DNA of 13,213 bases, from positions 1 through 13,213 of the forward strand of contig JACKEQ010000069.1 of the NCBI GenBank assembly GCA_020632885.1. The letters run 5' to 3'. The position numbers were made by a program, and so were the translations under genes. Under the pieces are notes generated by a model. The model was given only the letters and a program-made list of their open reading frames with translations, made no database searches and was not told where the DNA came from. The stretch comes from Alphaproteobacteria bacterium. Its GTDB lineage: Bacteria; Myxococcota_A; UBA796; GCA-2862545. Of the stretch, positions 7,443 to 13,213 are shown in pieces; the first letter of the stretch is position 1; every line of letters starts with the position of its first letter.

Positions 7443-8366
7443 ATGCGCATGATCATCGGAACCCTCGCACTCACGGCCATGGTCGGATGCTCCGGCCCGG
7501 ACGAGGTCGCGCTGGAGCATCGGTCTTCCCAGGAGGTCCAGGCCCGTGGTCTCGCGTTCGACGAGGCGGGCTCGATCGCCAACGTCGGCATGGTGAACAC
7601 CACCTGCAACGTGAACACCCAGATGGGCACGGTCGAGGCCGACTACGACTACGGCAACAGCGCCGAGACGGTCACGGACGGCGGCGAGCTGTTCTCCCTC
7701 GGCCAGGTCAACATCGTGCTCACGCCCGACGAGGTGCACGTCACCACGCCGGACATCGCGCCCTACCAGGCGTCCTACCCCCAGGCGGGCGTCGTCGATG
7801 CCGGTCTCACGGGCGATGGCTTCGTGGCGGTCGCGGACGACGGCTCGGTCTCCTGGTCGGCGTTCGACGGCACGCCCGTCCAGGATGTCACCACCGGGCT
7901 CTCCACGGCTTCGGGTGCGGACCTCGTGGCCGATCGGTCCACGGGCAACGTCTTCCTCTCGGCAGACCAGGGTGTCTTCGCGGTCGGTCGCGACGGCGCC
8001 ACCTTCGAGGTGCGCTCCGAGCCGGGCCTCGTGGCCTGGGACGCCTCGGCCGACGCGCTCTACGTCGCCACGCCGGGCACGAGCACCCTCGAGGCCTACG
8101 AGGCGGACGGCACCCTGCGTTGGGCGGTCGACCTCGACGGCACCATCCAGGCTCTCACCCACATGGGGAGCACGGGTCGCGCGGCGCTGAGCCTCGACAC
8201 GTCGGCCGGCGGTGAGTTCGTGGTGGTCGACGGTGCCACGGGCATGGTCACCTCCGACATCGCCACGCCGAGCGCCGCCCAGCGTCTGCACGTCTCCGGC
8301 AACGGTCACGTGCTCGCCGTCACCCTGCCTTCGGCCGTGCACTTCTTCGACATCACCGCCCAGTAG
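7443..8366 (+). CDS. Predicted lipoprotein with beta-propeller-like repeats
   Basis: A 307-residue predicted lipoprotein. Residues 1-16 (MRMIIGTLALTAMVGC) form a short signal peptide with a lipobox-like AMVGC; Cys16 would be lipidated, and the following Ser-Gly-Pro does not suggest inner-membrane retention. The mature part is low in lysine and rich in Asp, Gly, Thr and Val. From about 118 on it shows repeated blade-like units with a DG turn (VAVADDGSVSW, VFLSADQGVFAVGRDGA, LYVATPGTSTLEAYEADG, VVVDGATGMV, LAVTLPSAVHFFDI), as in WD40/PQQ-type propellers; a full ring would need more blades than are clear here. Such proteins often act as scaffolds; no catalytic motif is visible. Two cysteines remain (16 and 55), so no internal disulfide is expected. 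A good terminator follows 32 bases after the stop. Confidence 0.8.
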   Translation: MRMIIGTLALTAMVGCSGPDEVALEHRSSQEVQARGLAFDEAGSIANVGMVNTTCNVNTQMGTVEADYDYGNSAETVTDGGELFSLGQVNIVLTPDEVHVTTPDIAPYQASYPQAGVVDAGLTGDGFVAVADDGSVSWSAFDGTPVQDVTTGLSTASGADLVADRSTGNVFLSADQGVFAVGRDGATFEVRSEPGLVAWDASADALYVATPGTSTLEAYEADGTLRWAVDLDGTIQALTHMGSTGRAALSLDTSAGGEFVVVDGATGMVTSDIATPSAAQRLHVSGNGHVLAVTLPSAVHFFDITAQ

Positions 8367-8398
8367 GCGATCCCCACAGGATCACCGCGGTGCTCACG

Positions 8399-8436
8399 AC
8401 GCCCTGCAGGCTTGACCGGCCTGTGGGGCGTTGTTA
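8399..8436 (+). terminator. Intrinsic terminator after the lipoprotein gene
   Basis: A 13-bp stem pairs 8399-8411 (ACGCCCTGCAGGC) with 8419-8431 (GCCTGTGGGGCGT), with two G-T wobbles in the middle and a 7-base loop (TTGACCG). A T-rich stretch (TTGTTAGTT) follows. Read in the other direction it has no T-run, so it should act only on the rightward lipoprotein transcript and should separate it from the tRNA genes. Confidence 0.72.
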
Positions 8437-8461
8437 GTTGAGCGGGGTGACGAGGCCCTGA

Positions 8462-8535
<74 letters not shown>

Positions 8536-8550
8536 TACTCGTCCGCAGCT

Positions 8551-8623
8551 GGGGGCGTAGCTCAGCTGGGAGAGCACCTGCTTTGCACGCAGGAGGTCAT
8601 CGGTTCGAACCCGTTCGCCTCCA
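8551..8623 (+). tRNA. tRNA-Ala (anticodon TGC)
   Basis: A complete 73-base cloverleaf. The acceptor GGGGGCG (8551-8557) pairs with CGCCTCC (8616-8622), including the G3-U70 wobble that alanyl-tRNA synthetase reads, with discriminator A at 8623. The D arm is GCTC/GAGC. The anticodon stem CCTGC/GCAGG holds the loop TTTGCAC, with anticodon TGC at 8584-8586. The T arm ATCGG-TTCGAAC-CCGTT has one T-T mismatch. CCA is not encoded. It is probably co-transcribed with tRNA-Ile; no terminator is visible in the 15 bases before the convergent antiporter gene. Confidence 0.97.
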
Positions 8624-8638
8624 CTCCCGGTTCGCTCG

Positions 8639-10303
8639 TCACCCCTCTTCCACGCGCTGGCGTCCGAGCACCTGCTCGAGCCCATGCTTCGGCTCTCCTT
8701 CGTGGAGCGCCTCCCGCAGGTCGGCCAGGTCACGGTCGATCGACTGCAGGACCTCCTGGGCCGCGTCCTGCTCGACCACCTCGAGGCGGGTGGCGTGGCG
8801 GATGGCCTCGCGCTCCGCGTCGAGGAGCCGCACGAGGGCCTCCGCCGTCCGCTGGTCCGCCAGGTCCTCCCGCGCACCGAGCTGTGCCGCTGTGCGGGCC
8901 TCGGCCTCGTCCCGCCGCGCCTTCAGCCAGTCGCCCAGCCGGCTCGCGATCGTGCCGTCCACCAGGCCCTCTGTGTGCAGGTGGTGGAGCTCTTCCTGGG
9001 CCGCCGCCATCGCCAGCACACGCCCACGCTCGACCTCGAGGGCGAGGCGCCGGTCGTCCCGCTGGCTCGACAGCCCGAGCCGCGCGAGGAGCCCGGAGAT
9101 CGTCAGCCCCTGGAGGAACAGGGAGGCGCTCACGGTCCCGAAGACCAGGTGGATCAGGAAGTCCCGGTGGGGCCAGGAGGGGTCGATGCCGAGCACGAGC
9201 ACCATCGAGAGCGACCCGCGCAGTCCGCCCCACACGAGCACGTGGCTCCAGCTCCACGGCAGATCGGTGCCCGCCGCGCGCAGCACCGGCCAGAGGCCGT
9301 ACGTCGCCACGCCGCGTGCGATGACGGTGGTGAGGAACGCGAGCGCGATGGTGCCGCCGTCCCCGACGAGGTCGTCGATCCGCAGGATCAGGCCCATGAG
9401 GAGGAAGACGAGCGTGTTGGCGACGAAGGCCGCGTACTCCCAGAAGTCCTCGACCGCGAGCCGCGTGCGCGTGCTCATGCCGTAGCGGGCGCCGAACGAG
9501 CCGGTCACCACACCGGCCGTCACCGTCGAGAGCACGCCGGAGCAGTGGAGCTCCTCCGCGACCAGGAACGACCCGTAGGCGACCACCGTCGTGAGTGTGA
9601 TCTCCACGAGCCGATCCTCGAACTGGCGCATCAGGGCCGAGAGGAACGTGCCGACCGCCGCGCCCACCAGCACCCCGCCGGCCGCCATCACGACGAACGT
9701 GCGGACGCCATACGTGAAGATCTCTGCCGGCCCGTGGAGCTCGGTGTGCCCGCCATGGCCGACGTCCACGCCGAACACGGCCGCCACGATCAGGAACAAC
9801 ACCACGGCCAGGCCGTCGTTCAGGAGGCTCTCGCCCTCGACGAGCAGGTACAGGCGACGCGGGACCCCGAGCGTCTTGAACAGCGCCAGCACGCTGATGG
9901 GGTCCGTGGCCGCGATCACCACCGCGAAGAGCGCGATTCCCGCCACGGGTGCAGCCGGCGCCAGGCCCGTGGACACGAGCCCACCGTAGAGCAGCAGCCC
10001 CGTCATGCCCGCCGAGATGGCCACCCCGCCGATGGCCAGGGTGAGGATCGGCACCGCGTTGCGGCGGAAGCTCTCGAGGTCCAGGTGGAAGGCCGCCTCG
10101 AACAGGAGCGCGGGGAGCAGGAAGGTGAAGAGGACCTCGCCCGTGAGGTGGAACACCTCGAGCTCCTCCACCTCGACGAACCCGAGCAGCACGCCGGCCA
10201 CGACGAGGGCCAGCGTGTAGGGCACGCGGAAGCGGCGGGCCACGAGGGCCACGAGGCAACCGGTGAGCAGGAGCAACAGGATCTGGATGGCGGCGTGTTC
10301 CAC
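8639..10303 (-). CDS. CPA1-family Na+/H+ antiporter (NhaP/YjcE-like)
   Basis: A 554-residue inner-membrane cation/proton antiporter that exchanges Na+ (perhaps K+) for protons and so serves pH and salt balance. About 12 membrane segments fill residues 5-410. Family motifs are present: FLLPALLFEAAF (61-72), ATDPISVLALFK (132-143), the ion-binding ESLLNDG (158-164, Asn162-Asp163) and WGGLRGSLSMVL (358-369, Arg362). The C-terminal 140 residues (from about 415) are a charged, helical cytoplasmic tail, probably regulatory. The length is close to that of E. coli YjcE. The frame is open 41 codons further upstream, but GTG at 10301-10303 has AGGAGA six bases before it, and the first helix starts right after, so I chose it. 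The gene stands alone, convergent with the tRNA pair and divergent from pal. Which cation is used cannot be read from sequence. Confidence 0.92.
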   Translation of the reverse strand: MEHAAIQILLLLLTGCLVALVARRFRVPYTLALVVAGVLLGFVEVEELEVFHLTGEVLFTFLLPALLFEAAFHLDLESFRRNAVPILTLAIGGVAISAGMTGLLLYGGLVSTGLAPAAPVAGIALFAVVIAATDPISVLALFKTLGVPRRLYLLVEGESLLNDGLAVVLFLIVAAVFGVDVGHGGHTELHGPAEIFTYGVRTFVVMAAGGVLVGAAVGTFLSALMRQFEDRLVEITLTTVVAYGSFLVAEELHCSGVLSTVTAGVVTGSFGARYGMSTRTRLAVEDFWEYAAFVANTLVFLLMGLILRIDDLVGDGGTIALAFLTTVIARGVATYGLWPVLRAAGTDLPWSWSHVLVWGGLRGSLSMVLVLGIDPSWPHRDFLIHLVFGTVSASLFLQGLTISGLLARLGLSSQRDDRRLALEVERGRVLAMAAAQEELHHLHTEGLVDGTIASRLGDWLKARRDEAEARTAAQLGAREDLADQRTAEALVRLLDAEREAIRHATRLEVVEQDAAQEVLQSIDRDLADLREALHEGEPKHGLEQVLGRQRVEEG

Positions 10304-10309
10304 GGGGAC

Positions 10310-10315
10310 TCTCCT
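10310..10315 (-). promoter_or_regulatory. Shine-Dalgarno site that sets the GTG start of the antiporter
   Basis: Reading leftward, AGGAGA is followed by six bases (GTCCCC) and GTG. The upstream in-frame ATG codons would add a Gly/Arg-rich tail lacking any family likeness. Confidence 0.75.
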
Positions 10316-10357
10316 GGTCCCGGCTGTACCGTCTCCTGACCTCCGTTGCATGCGACC

Positions 10358-10394
10358 CGGGGCACCTTGCCCCGATCGGCCTGTTTGCCCCCGA
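10358..10394. repeat. Inverted and direct repeats in the antiporter-pal divergent region
   Basis: A perfect 7-bp inverted repeat, CGGGGCA-CCT-TGCCCCG, spans 10358-10374. It overlaps the 8-bp palindrome CCGATCGG (10372-10379). The half-site TTGCCCCGA (10367-10375) recurs as TTGCCCCCGA (10385-10394), 18 bases further on, which is near two helical turns. Such an arrangement could bind a dimeric regulator acting on either divergent gene. No regulator gene is adjacent, so the role is open. Confidence 0.35.
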
Positions 10395-10420
10395 CGATGG
10401 CCCCCAGGAGATGCCGGAGG

Positions 10421-10436
10421 TGGCACGACCCGTGCA
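10421..10436 (+). promoter_or_regulatory. Candidate sigma-54 (-24/-12) promoter for pal
   Basis: TGGCACGACCCGTGCA fits the sigma-54 consensus TGGCACG-N4-TTGCA at all fixed positions except one (G for the first T of the -12 box). It has the required GG-N10-GC spacing. Transcription would start near 10447, about 35 bases before the pal ATG. A caution: the core GCACG-ACC-CGTGC is itself an inverted repeat, so the site could instead be an operator. No enhancer-binding activator gene is visible in the window. Confidence 0.5.
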
Positions 10437-10450
10437 TTACCGTCTGGCGT

Positions 10451-10467
10451 GGCTCTCCCGAAGAGCC
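10451..10467 (+). promoter_or_regulatory. Short hairpin in the pal leader
   Basis: GGCTCT-CCCGA-AGAGCC forms a perfect 6-bp stem with a 5-base loop. It ends three bases before the Shine-Dalgarno AGGAG (10471-10475). In the predicted leader it could protect the 5' end of the message or affect ribosome access. It has no T-run and is not a terminator. Confidence 0.4.
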
Positions 10468-10481
10468 GTCAGGAGTCCAGA

Positions 10482-10997
10482 ATGTCCCGCATCGTCCTCG
10501 TCTTCCTCGCCCTCTCCGCGTGCCACAAGAAGCCCCCGGAGGTCGCCACGCAGCCGGTGAGCCAGCCCGTCGAGGCCACGAAGCCGGCCGCCACGGAGGT
10601 CCCTGCCGAGGTCGTGCAGCAGATGGCGGACCACTTCGCCAAGGTGCACTTCGACTTCGACAGCTCCACGCTGTCGAGCGGGTCGATGGACGCCCTCGCG
10701 GCCAACGCGAAGATCATGCAGAAGCACCCGCGCCTCGCGGTGGAGGTCCAGGGCCACGCGGACGAGCGGGGCACCGTGGACTACAACCTGGCGCTCGGCG
10801 ACCGTCGCGCGCAGGCGGTTCGCACGTACCTCATGGAGATGGGGGTCTCCGCGGACCGCGTGCGCATCGTGTCCTACGGCGAGGAGCGCCCCGAGTCGAA
10901 CGGCCACGACGAGACGGCCTGGTCGGCCAACCGTCGCTGCGAGTTCCGGATCCTCACGCGCGAGGGGAACGTCACGGGCACCGTGGCAGGCATGTAG
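10482..10997 (+). CDS. pal: Peptidoglycan-associated lipoprotein (Pal/OmpA family)
   Basis: A 171-residue outer-membrane lipoprotein that holds the outer membrane to peptidoglycan. The signal peptide MSRIVLVFLALSAC has a classic lipobox LSAC (Cys14). A Pro/Thr/Val/Glu-rich linker runs from 15 to about 45, then an OmpA_C domain to about 160. The domain has VHFDFDSSTL (55-64), VQGHADERGTVDYNLALGDRRAQAV in shortened form (GHADERG 91-97; NLALGDRRA 102-110, Arg109) and ILTREGN at its end. Asp94 and Arg109 lie where Pal-type domains grip the diaminopimelate side chain. The length is like that of E. coli Pal (173). ATG 10482 has AGGAG six bases before it; an in-frame start at 10263 would add 73 residues ahead of the signal. 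No tolQRAB or ybgF genes are beside it, so it may be an extra copy outside the tol-pal cluster. Confidence 0.92.
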   Translation: MSRIVLVFLALSACHKKPPEVATQPVSQPVEATKPAATEVPAEVVQQMADHFAKVHFDFDSSTLSSGSMDALAANAKIMQKHPRLAVEVQGHADERGTVDYNLALGDRRAQAVRTYLMEMGVSADRVRIVSYGEERPESNGHDETAWSANRRCEFRILTREGNVTGTVAGM

Positions 10998-11001
10998 TCG
11001 C

Positions 11002-11024
11002 CCGGGCCGCCGCTGGCGGTCCGG
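11002..11024 (+). terminator. GC-rich stem-loop after pal, possible terminator
   Basis: CCGGGCCGCC (11002-11011) pairs with GGCGGTCCGG (11015-11024) over 10 bp with one G-T wobble and a GCT loop. It starts 4 bases after the pal stop. There is no T-run, so it may act as a partial terminator or protect the pal message, and the next gene may still be reached by read-through. Confidence 0.4.
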
Positions 11025-11032
11025 CCTGCACG

Positions 11033-11042
11033 GGCATATGCC
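11033..11042. repeat. 10-bp palindrome before the spermidine-synthase-like gene
   Basis: GGCATATGCC is a perfect palindrome ending six bases before ATG 11049, and it is one of few AT-containing spots nearby. It could be an operator, or CATATG could be part of a -10 box. The gene lacks a clear Shine-Dalgarno (only GGGCGG right at the start), so initiation may depend on this short region. Confidence 0.25.
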
Positions 11043-11048
11043 GGGCGG

Positions 11049-13213
11049 ATGAGCCTCTCGCGTGAGGCCGCCACCGTCGCGGCCATGTTCCTGCTGTCCT
11101 TCAGCCTGATCCTCTTCGAGCTCGTGCTCACCCGACTCTTCGGAGTCGTGGTGTTCGCGAGCTTCGCGCATCTGGCCCTCGGCCTCGCGCTCCTCGGCAT
11201 CTCCGCCGGCGCCATCGCGCAGCACGTGCGGCCGTCGCTGGTGCCCGAGGAGGGGCTCGAGGAACGCCTGGGGTGGCTCGCGCTCCTCCAGGGTGTGGCG
11301 ACCTTCGTGGCCGTGCTCGCGGTGCTGTACTTCCCGATCACCCAGCAGTTCCTGGAAGCACCCGAGCACTACGGCGAGCGGAGCTCCATCCCCCACAAGC
11401 TCGTGAACTACGGCTGGTTCTCGGCTCTGCTGCCCGTGCTCACCGTGCCGTTCGCCGTCGCCGGCCTCGCCTTCGCGGGCGTCTTCCAGCGCCGCAAGGC
11501 GGACATCGGCCGTCTCTACGGCGCCGACCTCATCGGCGGGGCCGCCGGGGCCGTGCTCTTCGTGCCCATCCTCTGGCTCCTGCCCGGTCCGGACACCGCG
11601 TTCCTCGTCTTCGCCCTCACGAGCCTCTGCGCCGCGCTGCTCTGGAAGTCCGTGGGCCGCGACGGGCTCGCGACCCTGGCCGGCGGCCTGACCGCGCTGT
11701 TCTTCGCGATCTCGCTCTCCACCCTGGTGGGCGTGGAGTACCTGAAGGTGCAGTTCTCGGCCGGCTACTCCGAGGAGAACATCACCTTCGTCCAGTGGAC
11801 GCCGCTGACGCGCCTCGCGATCCACGAGGACGAGCGCGGCAAGTACATGCTGCTCGACAACAGCAGCGCCAGCCACATCGTGCTGGACGAGAAGGAGCGG
11901 GAGGAGAAGGTCCACGAGCCCAACCGCTCGCTGATCTACCGGTTCCACGAGCCGCCCGCGCGCATCGCCATCCTCGCGGCCTCCGCCGGTCCCGAGGTGG
12001 CCGTCGCCCAGCACCTGGGTCACTCGGGCATCGACGCCGTCGACATCGCGGCGATCGGGCGCATCGTCCGCGAGCGCTACCCCGATTCGGCGGTCAACCC
12101 CTACACCCACGGCGACACCAACCCCATCGAGTACGACGGTCGCGCGGCCATCCTCCACGCCGAGCACCCGTACGACATCATCCAGATGGTGCACGCAAAC
12201 CTGCACTCGTCTGCCGGCCTGATGGCCAACGCGTGGTCACCGAGCCTGCTCGAGACACGCGAGGCCTTCGAGACCTACTTCGACCGTCTCTCCGACGACG
12301 GCACCCTCTCCTTCGGCCGGGGCTCGAAGACCCGCGCGATCTACCGCAGTGCGTGGGACGCCCTGAAGGCCCGCGGCGTCGAGGATCCCGCCACGCACAT
12401 CGTGTACATCGAGGGGCCGGCGACGCTCATGCTCGCGAAGAAGCGCGCCTGGACGCCCGCGGAGATGGACCGGCTGCGCAAGATCATGAAGGAGCACTAC
12501 AGCGACAAGCAGGTCATCGTCATCGACCCGCTGAACCCGGACCGCCGCCGGATCCAGCAGTACCTCGACAAGTACTCGCCCATCACGGACAACCACCCGT
12601 ACATGGACGACCCCGCCACCGTGCTCCACTACTTCGGGCGGTCGGTGAAGATCCTGACGGGCGGCCTCGAGGAGGAGATCTCGCCGAGCGAGGTCATCTA
12701 CCACACGCTCGCCGTGCAGATCCTCTTCGTGCTCCTGGCGGGTGTGGCGCTCGTGGTGCTGCCGGTGCTCACGCTCGGTGGCTCGGGGCTCTCCGAGCTG
12801 AAGGGGGTCGGCTGGGGGCTGCTGTACGTGAGCTGCCTCGGGTACGGCTACCTGGCCGTGGAGACCGTGTTGATCCACGAGCTCGTGCTCTTCGTCGGGC
12901 ACCCCACGTACGCGCTCACGGTCGTCATCCTCGCCATGTTGCTGTTCTCGGGGCTCGGGAGCGTGGCGGTGGAGCGGGTGGCCCCGGAACGCCTCACAGC
13001 CACCCTGCAGCGCGTCCTGGTGGTCGTGCTCGTGCTCGGTGCCCTCCAGGCGTGGGTGTTCCCGCCCGTGCTCTACGCGCTGTTCCTCGGCCTCCCCATC
13101 GTCGCGCGCGCGGCGATCACGATGGCGGTCCTGATGCCGCTCGGGTTCGTGATGGGCATGCCGTTCCCGCTCGCGATGCGCATCCTCAAGCCCGAGGCGT
13201 CCGGCATGGTGCC
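11049..13213 (+). CDS. Spermidine-synthase-like multi-pass membrane protein (C-terminus outside window)
   Basis: The frame is open from ATG 11049 to the window end: 721 codons without a stop. N-terminal membrane segments (residues about 12-230) carry family marks FELVLTRLFG (23-32) and LYGADLIGGAAG (156-167). A soluble domain at about 245-535 has the order of a spermidine-synthase Rossmann fold (PARIAILAASAG 303-314, DIAAIGRIVRERYP 332-345, GRAAILHAEHPYDIIQM 364-380, DDGTLSFG 416-423) and the closing ITDNHPYMDD (512-521). A second membrane part from 552 holds FVGHPTYALTVV (615-626), LLFSGLGS (631-638) and GFVMGMPFPLAMRIL (699-713). Relatives usually continue perhaps 80-100 residues past this last motif. 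The glycine-rich SAM loop is poorly kept, so aminopropyltransferase or methyltransferase activity is doubtful. It may share a transcript with pal, 51 bases upstream. Confidence 0.85.
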   Translation, partial: MSLSREAATVAAMFLLSFSLILFELVLTRLFGVVVFASFAHLALGLALLGISAGAIAQHVRPSLVPEEGLEERLGWLALLQGVATFVAVLAVLYFPITQQFLEAPEHYGERSSIPHKLVNYGWFSALLPVLTVPFAVAGLAFAGVFQRRKADIGRLYGADLIGGAAGAVLFVPILWLLPGPDTAFLVFALTSLCAALLWKSVGRDGLATLAGGLTALFFAISLSTLVGVEYLKVQFSAGYSEENITFVQWTPLTRLAIHEDERGKYMLLDNSSASHIVLDEKEREEKVHEPNRSLIYRFHEPPARIAILAASAGPEVAVAQHLGHSGIDAVDIAAIGRIVRERYPDSAVNPYTHGDTNPIEYDGRAAILHAEHPYDIIQMVHANLHSSAGLMANAWSPSLLETREAFETYFDRLSDDGTLSFGRGSKTRAIYRSAWDALKARGVEDPATHIVYIEGPATLMLAKKRAWTPAEMDRLRKIMKEHYSDKQVIVIDPLNPDRRRIQQYLDKYSPITDNHPYMDDPATVLHYFGRSVKILTGGLEEEISPSEVIYHTLAVQILFVLLAGVALVVLPVLTLGGSGLSELKGVGWGLLYVSCLGYGYLAVETVLIHELVLFVGHPTYALTVVILAMLLFSGLGSVAVERVAPERLTATLQRVLVVVLVLGALQAWVFPPVLYALFLGLPIVARAAITMAVLMPLGFVMGMPFPLAMRILKPEASGMV

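Noticed and set aside
4152..8342. A 1396-codon open frame on the minus strand, opposite the protease and lipoprotein genes
   Set aside because: Its translation is rich in Arg, Gly, His, Pro and Ala with no motifs, hydrophobic segments or family likeness, and it crosses two well-supported genes. It is an antisense shadow of high third-position GC.
8412..8440. Possible sigma-70 promoter for the tRNA genes (TTGACC with a following T-rich box)
   Set aside because: TTGACC lies in the loop of the lipoprotein terminator and every -10 candidate at 15-18 bases (such as TTAGTT or TAGTTG) matches TATAAT at only about two positions. The tRNAs must have a promoter nearby, but I cannot place it.
10437..12206. 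A 589-codon open frame on the minus strand, opposite pal and the spermidine-synthase-like gene
   Set aside because: It overlaps two genes with clear family motifs, and its own translation is repetitive and charged without domains.

Overview
The window comes from a high-GC (by eye around 70%), Gram-negative chromosome. The outer-membrane character is shown by a Pal-type peptidoglycan-binding lipoprotein, a second predicted lipoprotein, and a secreted protease that seems to end in an outer-membrane-barrel-like domain. Codons end almost always in G or C, starts are often GTG or TTG, and neither tRNA gene encodes its 3' CCA. The mix of a sulfotransferase, a large spermidine-synthase-like membrane protein and many lineage-specific envelope proteins fits Myxococcota or related former Deltaproteobacteria best. 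This is inference from protein style, since no rRNA or other marker gene is present.

Left part (1-2610): the C-terminal half of glycine C-acetyltransferase (kbl) runs rightward. It meets, tail to tail with 3 bases between, a leftward two-gene unit: a START/SRPBCC-like protein with a TTG start (2083-2610), followed 3 bases later by a polytopic membrane protein of unknown function (619-2079).

Middle part (2611-8366): from a 157-bp divergent region a rightward, closely spaced set begins: a PAPS-type sulfotransferase (2768-3910), a 94-residue two-helix membrane protein (3929-4213) and a 1006-residue secreted protein (4230-7250). The last combines a gluzincin metalloprotease, a TolB/PD40-like propeller and a barrel-like C-terminus. 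After a 192-bp gap with weak hairpins comes a separate propeller-like lipoprotein (7443-8366), closed by a good intrinsic terminator (8399-8436).

Right part (8462-13213): two tRNA genes, Ile(GAT) and Ala(TGC), lie 15 bases apart in the order normally found inside rRNA operon spacers, but with no rRNA beside them. They converge on a leftward CPA1 Na+/H+ antiporter (8639-10303). The 178-bp region between the antiporter and the rightward pal gene holds several inverted repeats and a site that nearly matches the sigma-54 -24/-12 consensus. Behind pal and a 10-bp GC hairpin starts a spermidine-synthase-like membrane protein that is still open at the window edge.

The genes are mostly envelope-related, but they do not form one recognisable pathway, and I see no defence system, mobile element, CRISPR array or other clearly new multi-gene system. 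The most interesting items are the orphan tRNA-Ile/Ala pair, the three-module secreted protease, the sigma-54-like site before pal, and the aminopropyltransferase-like domain with altered motifs.
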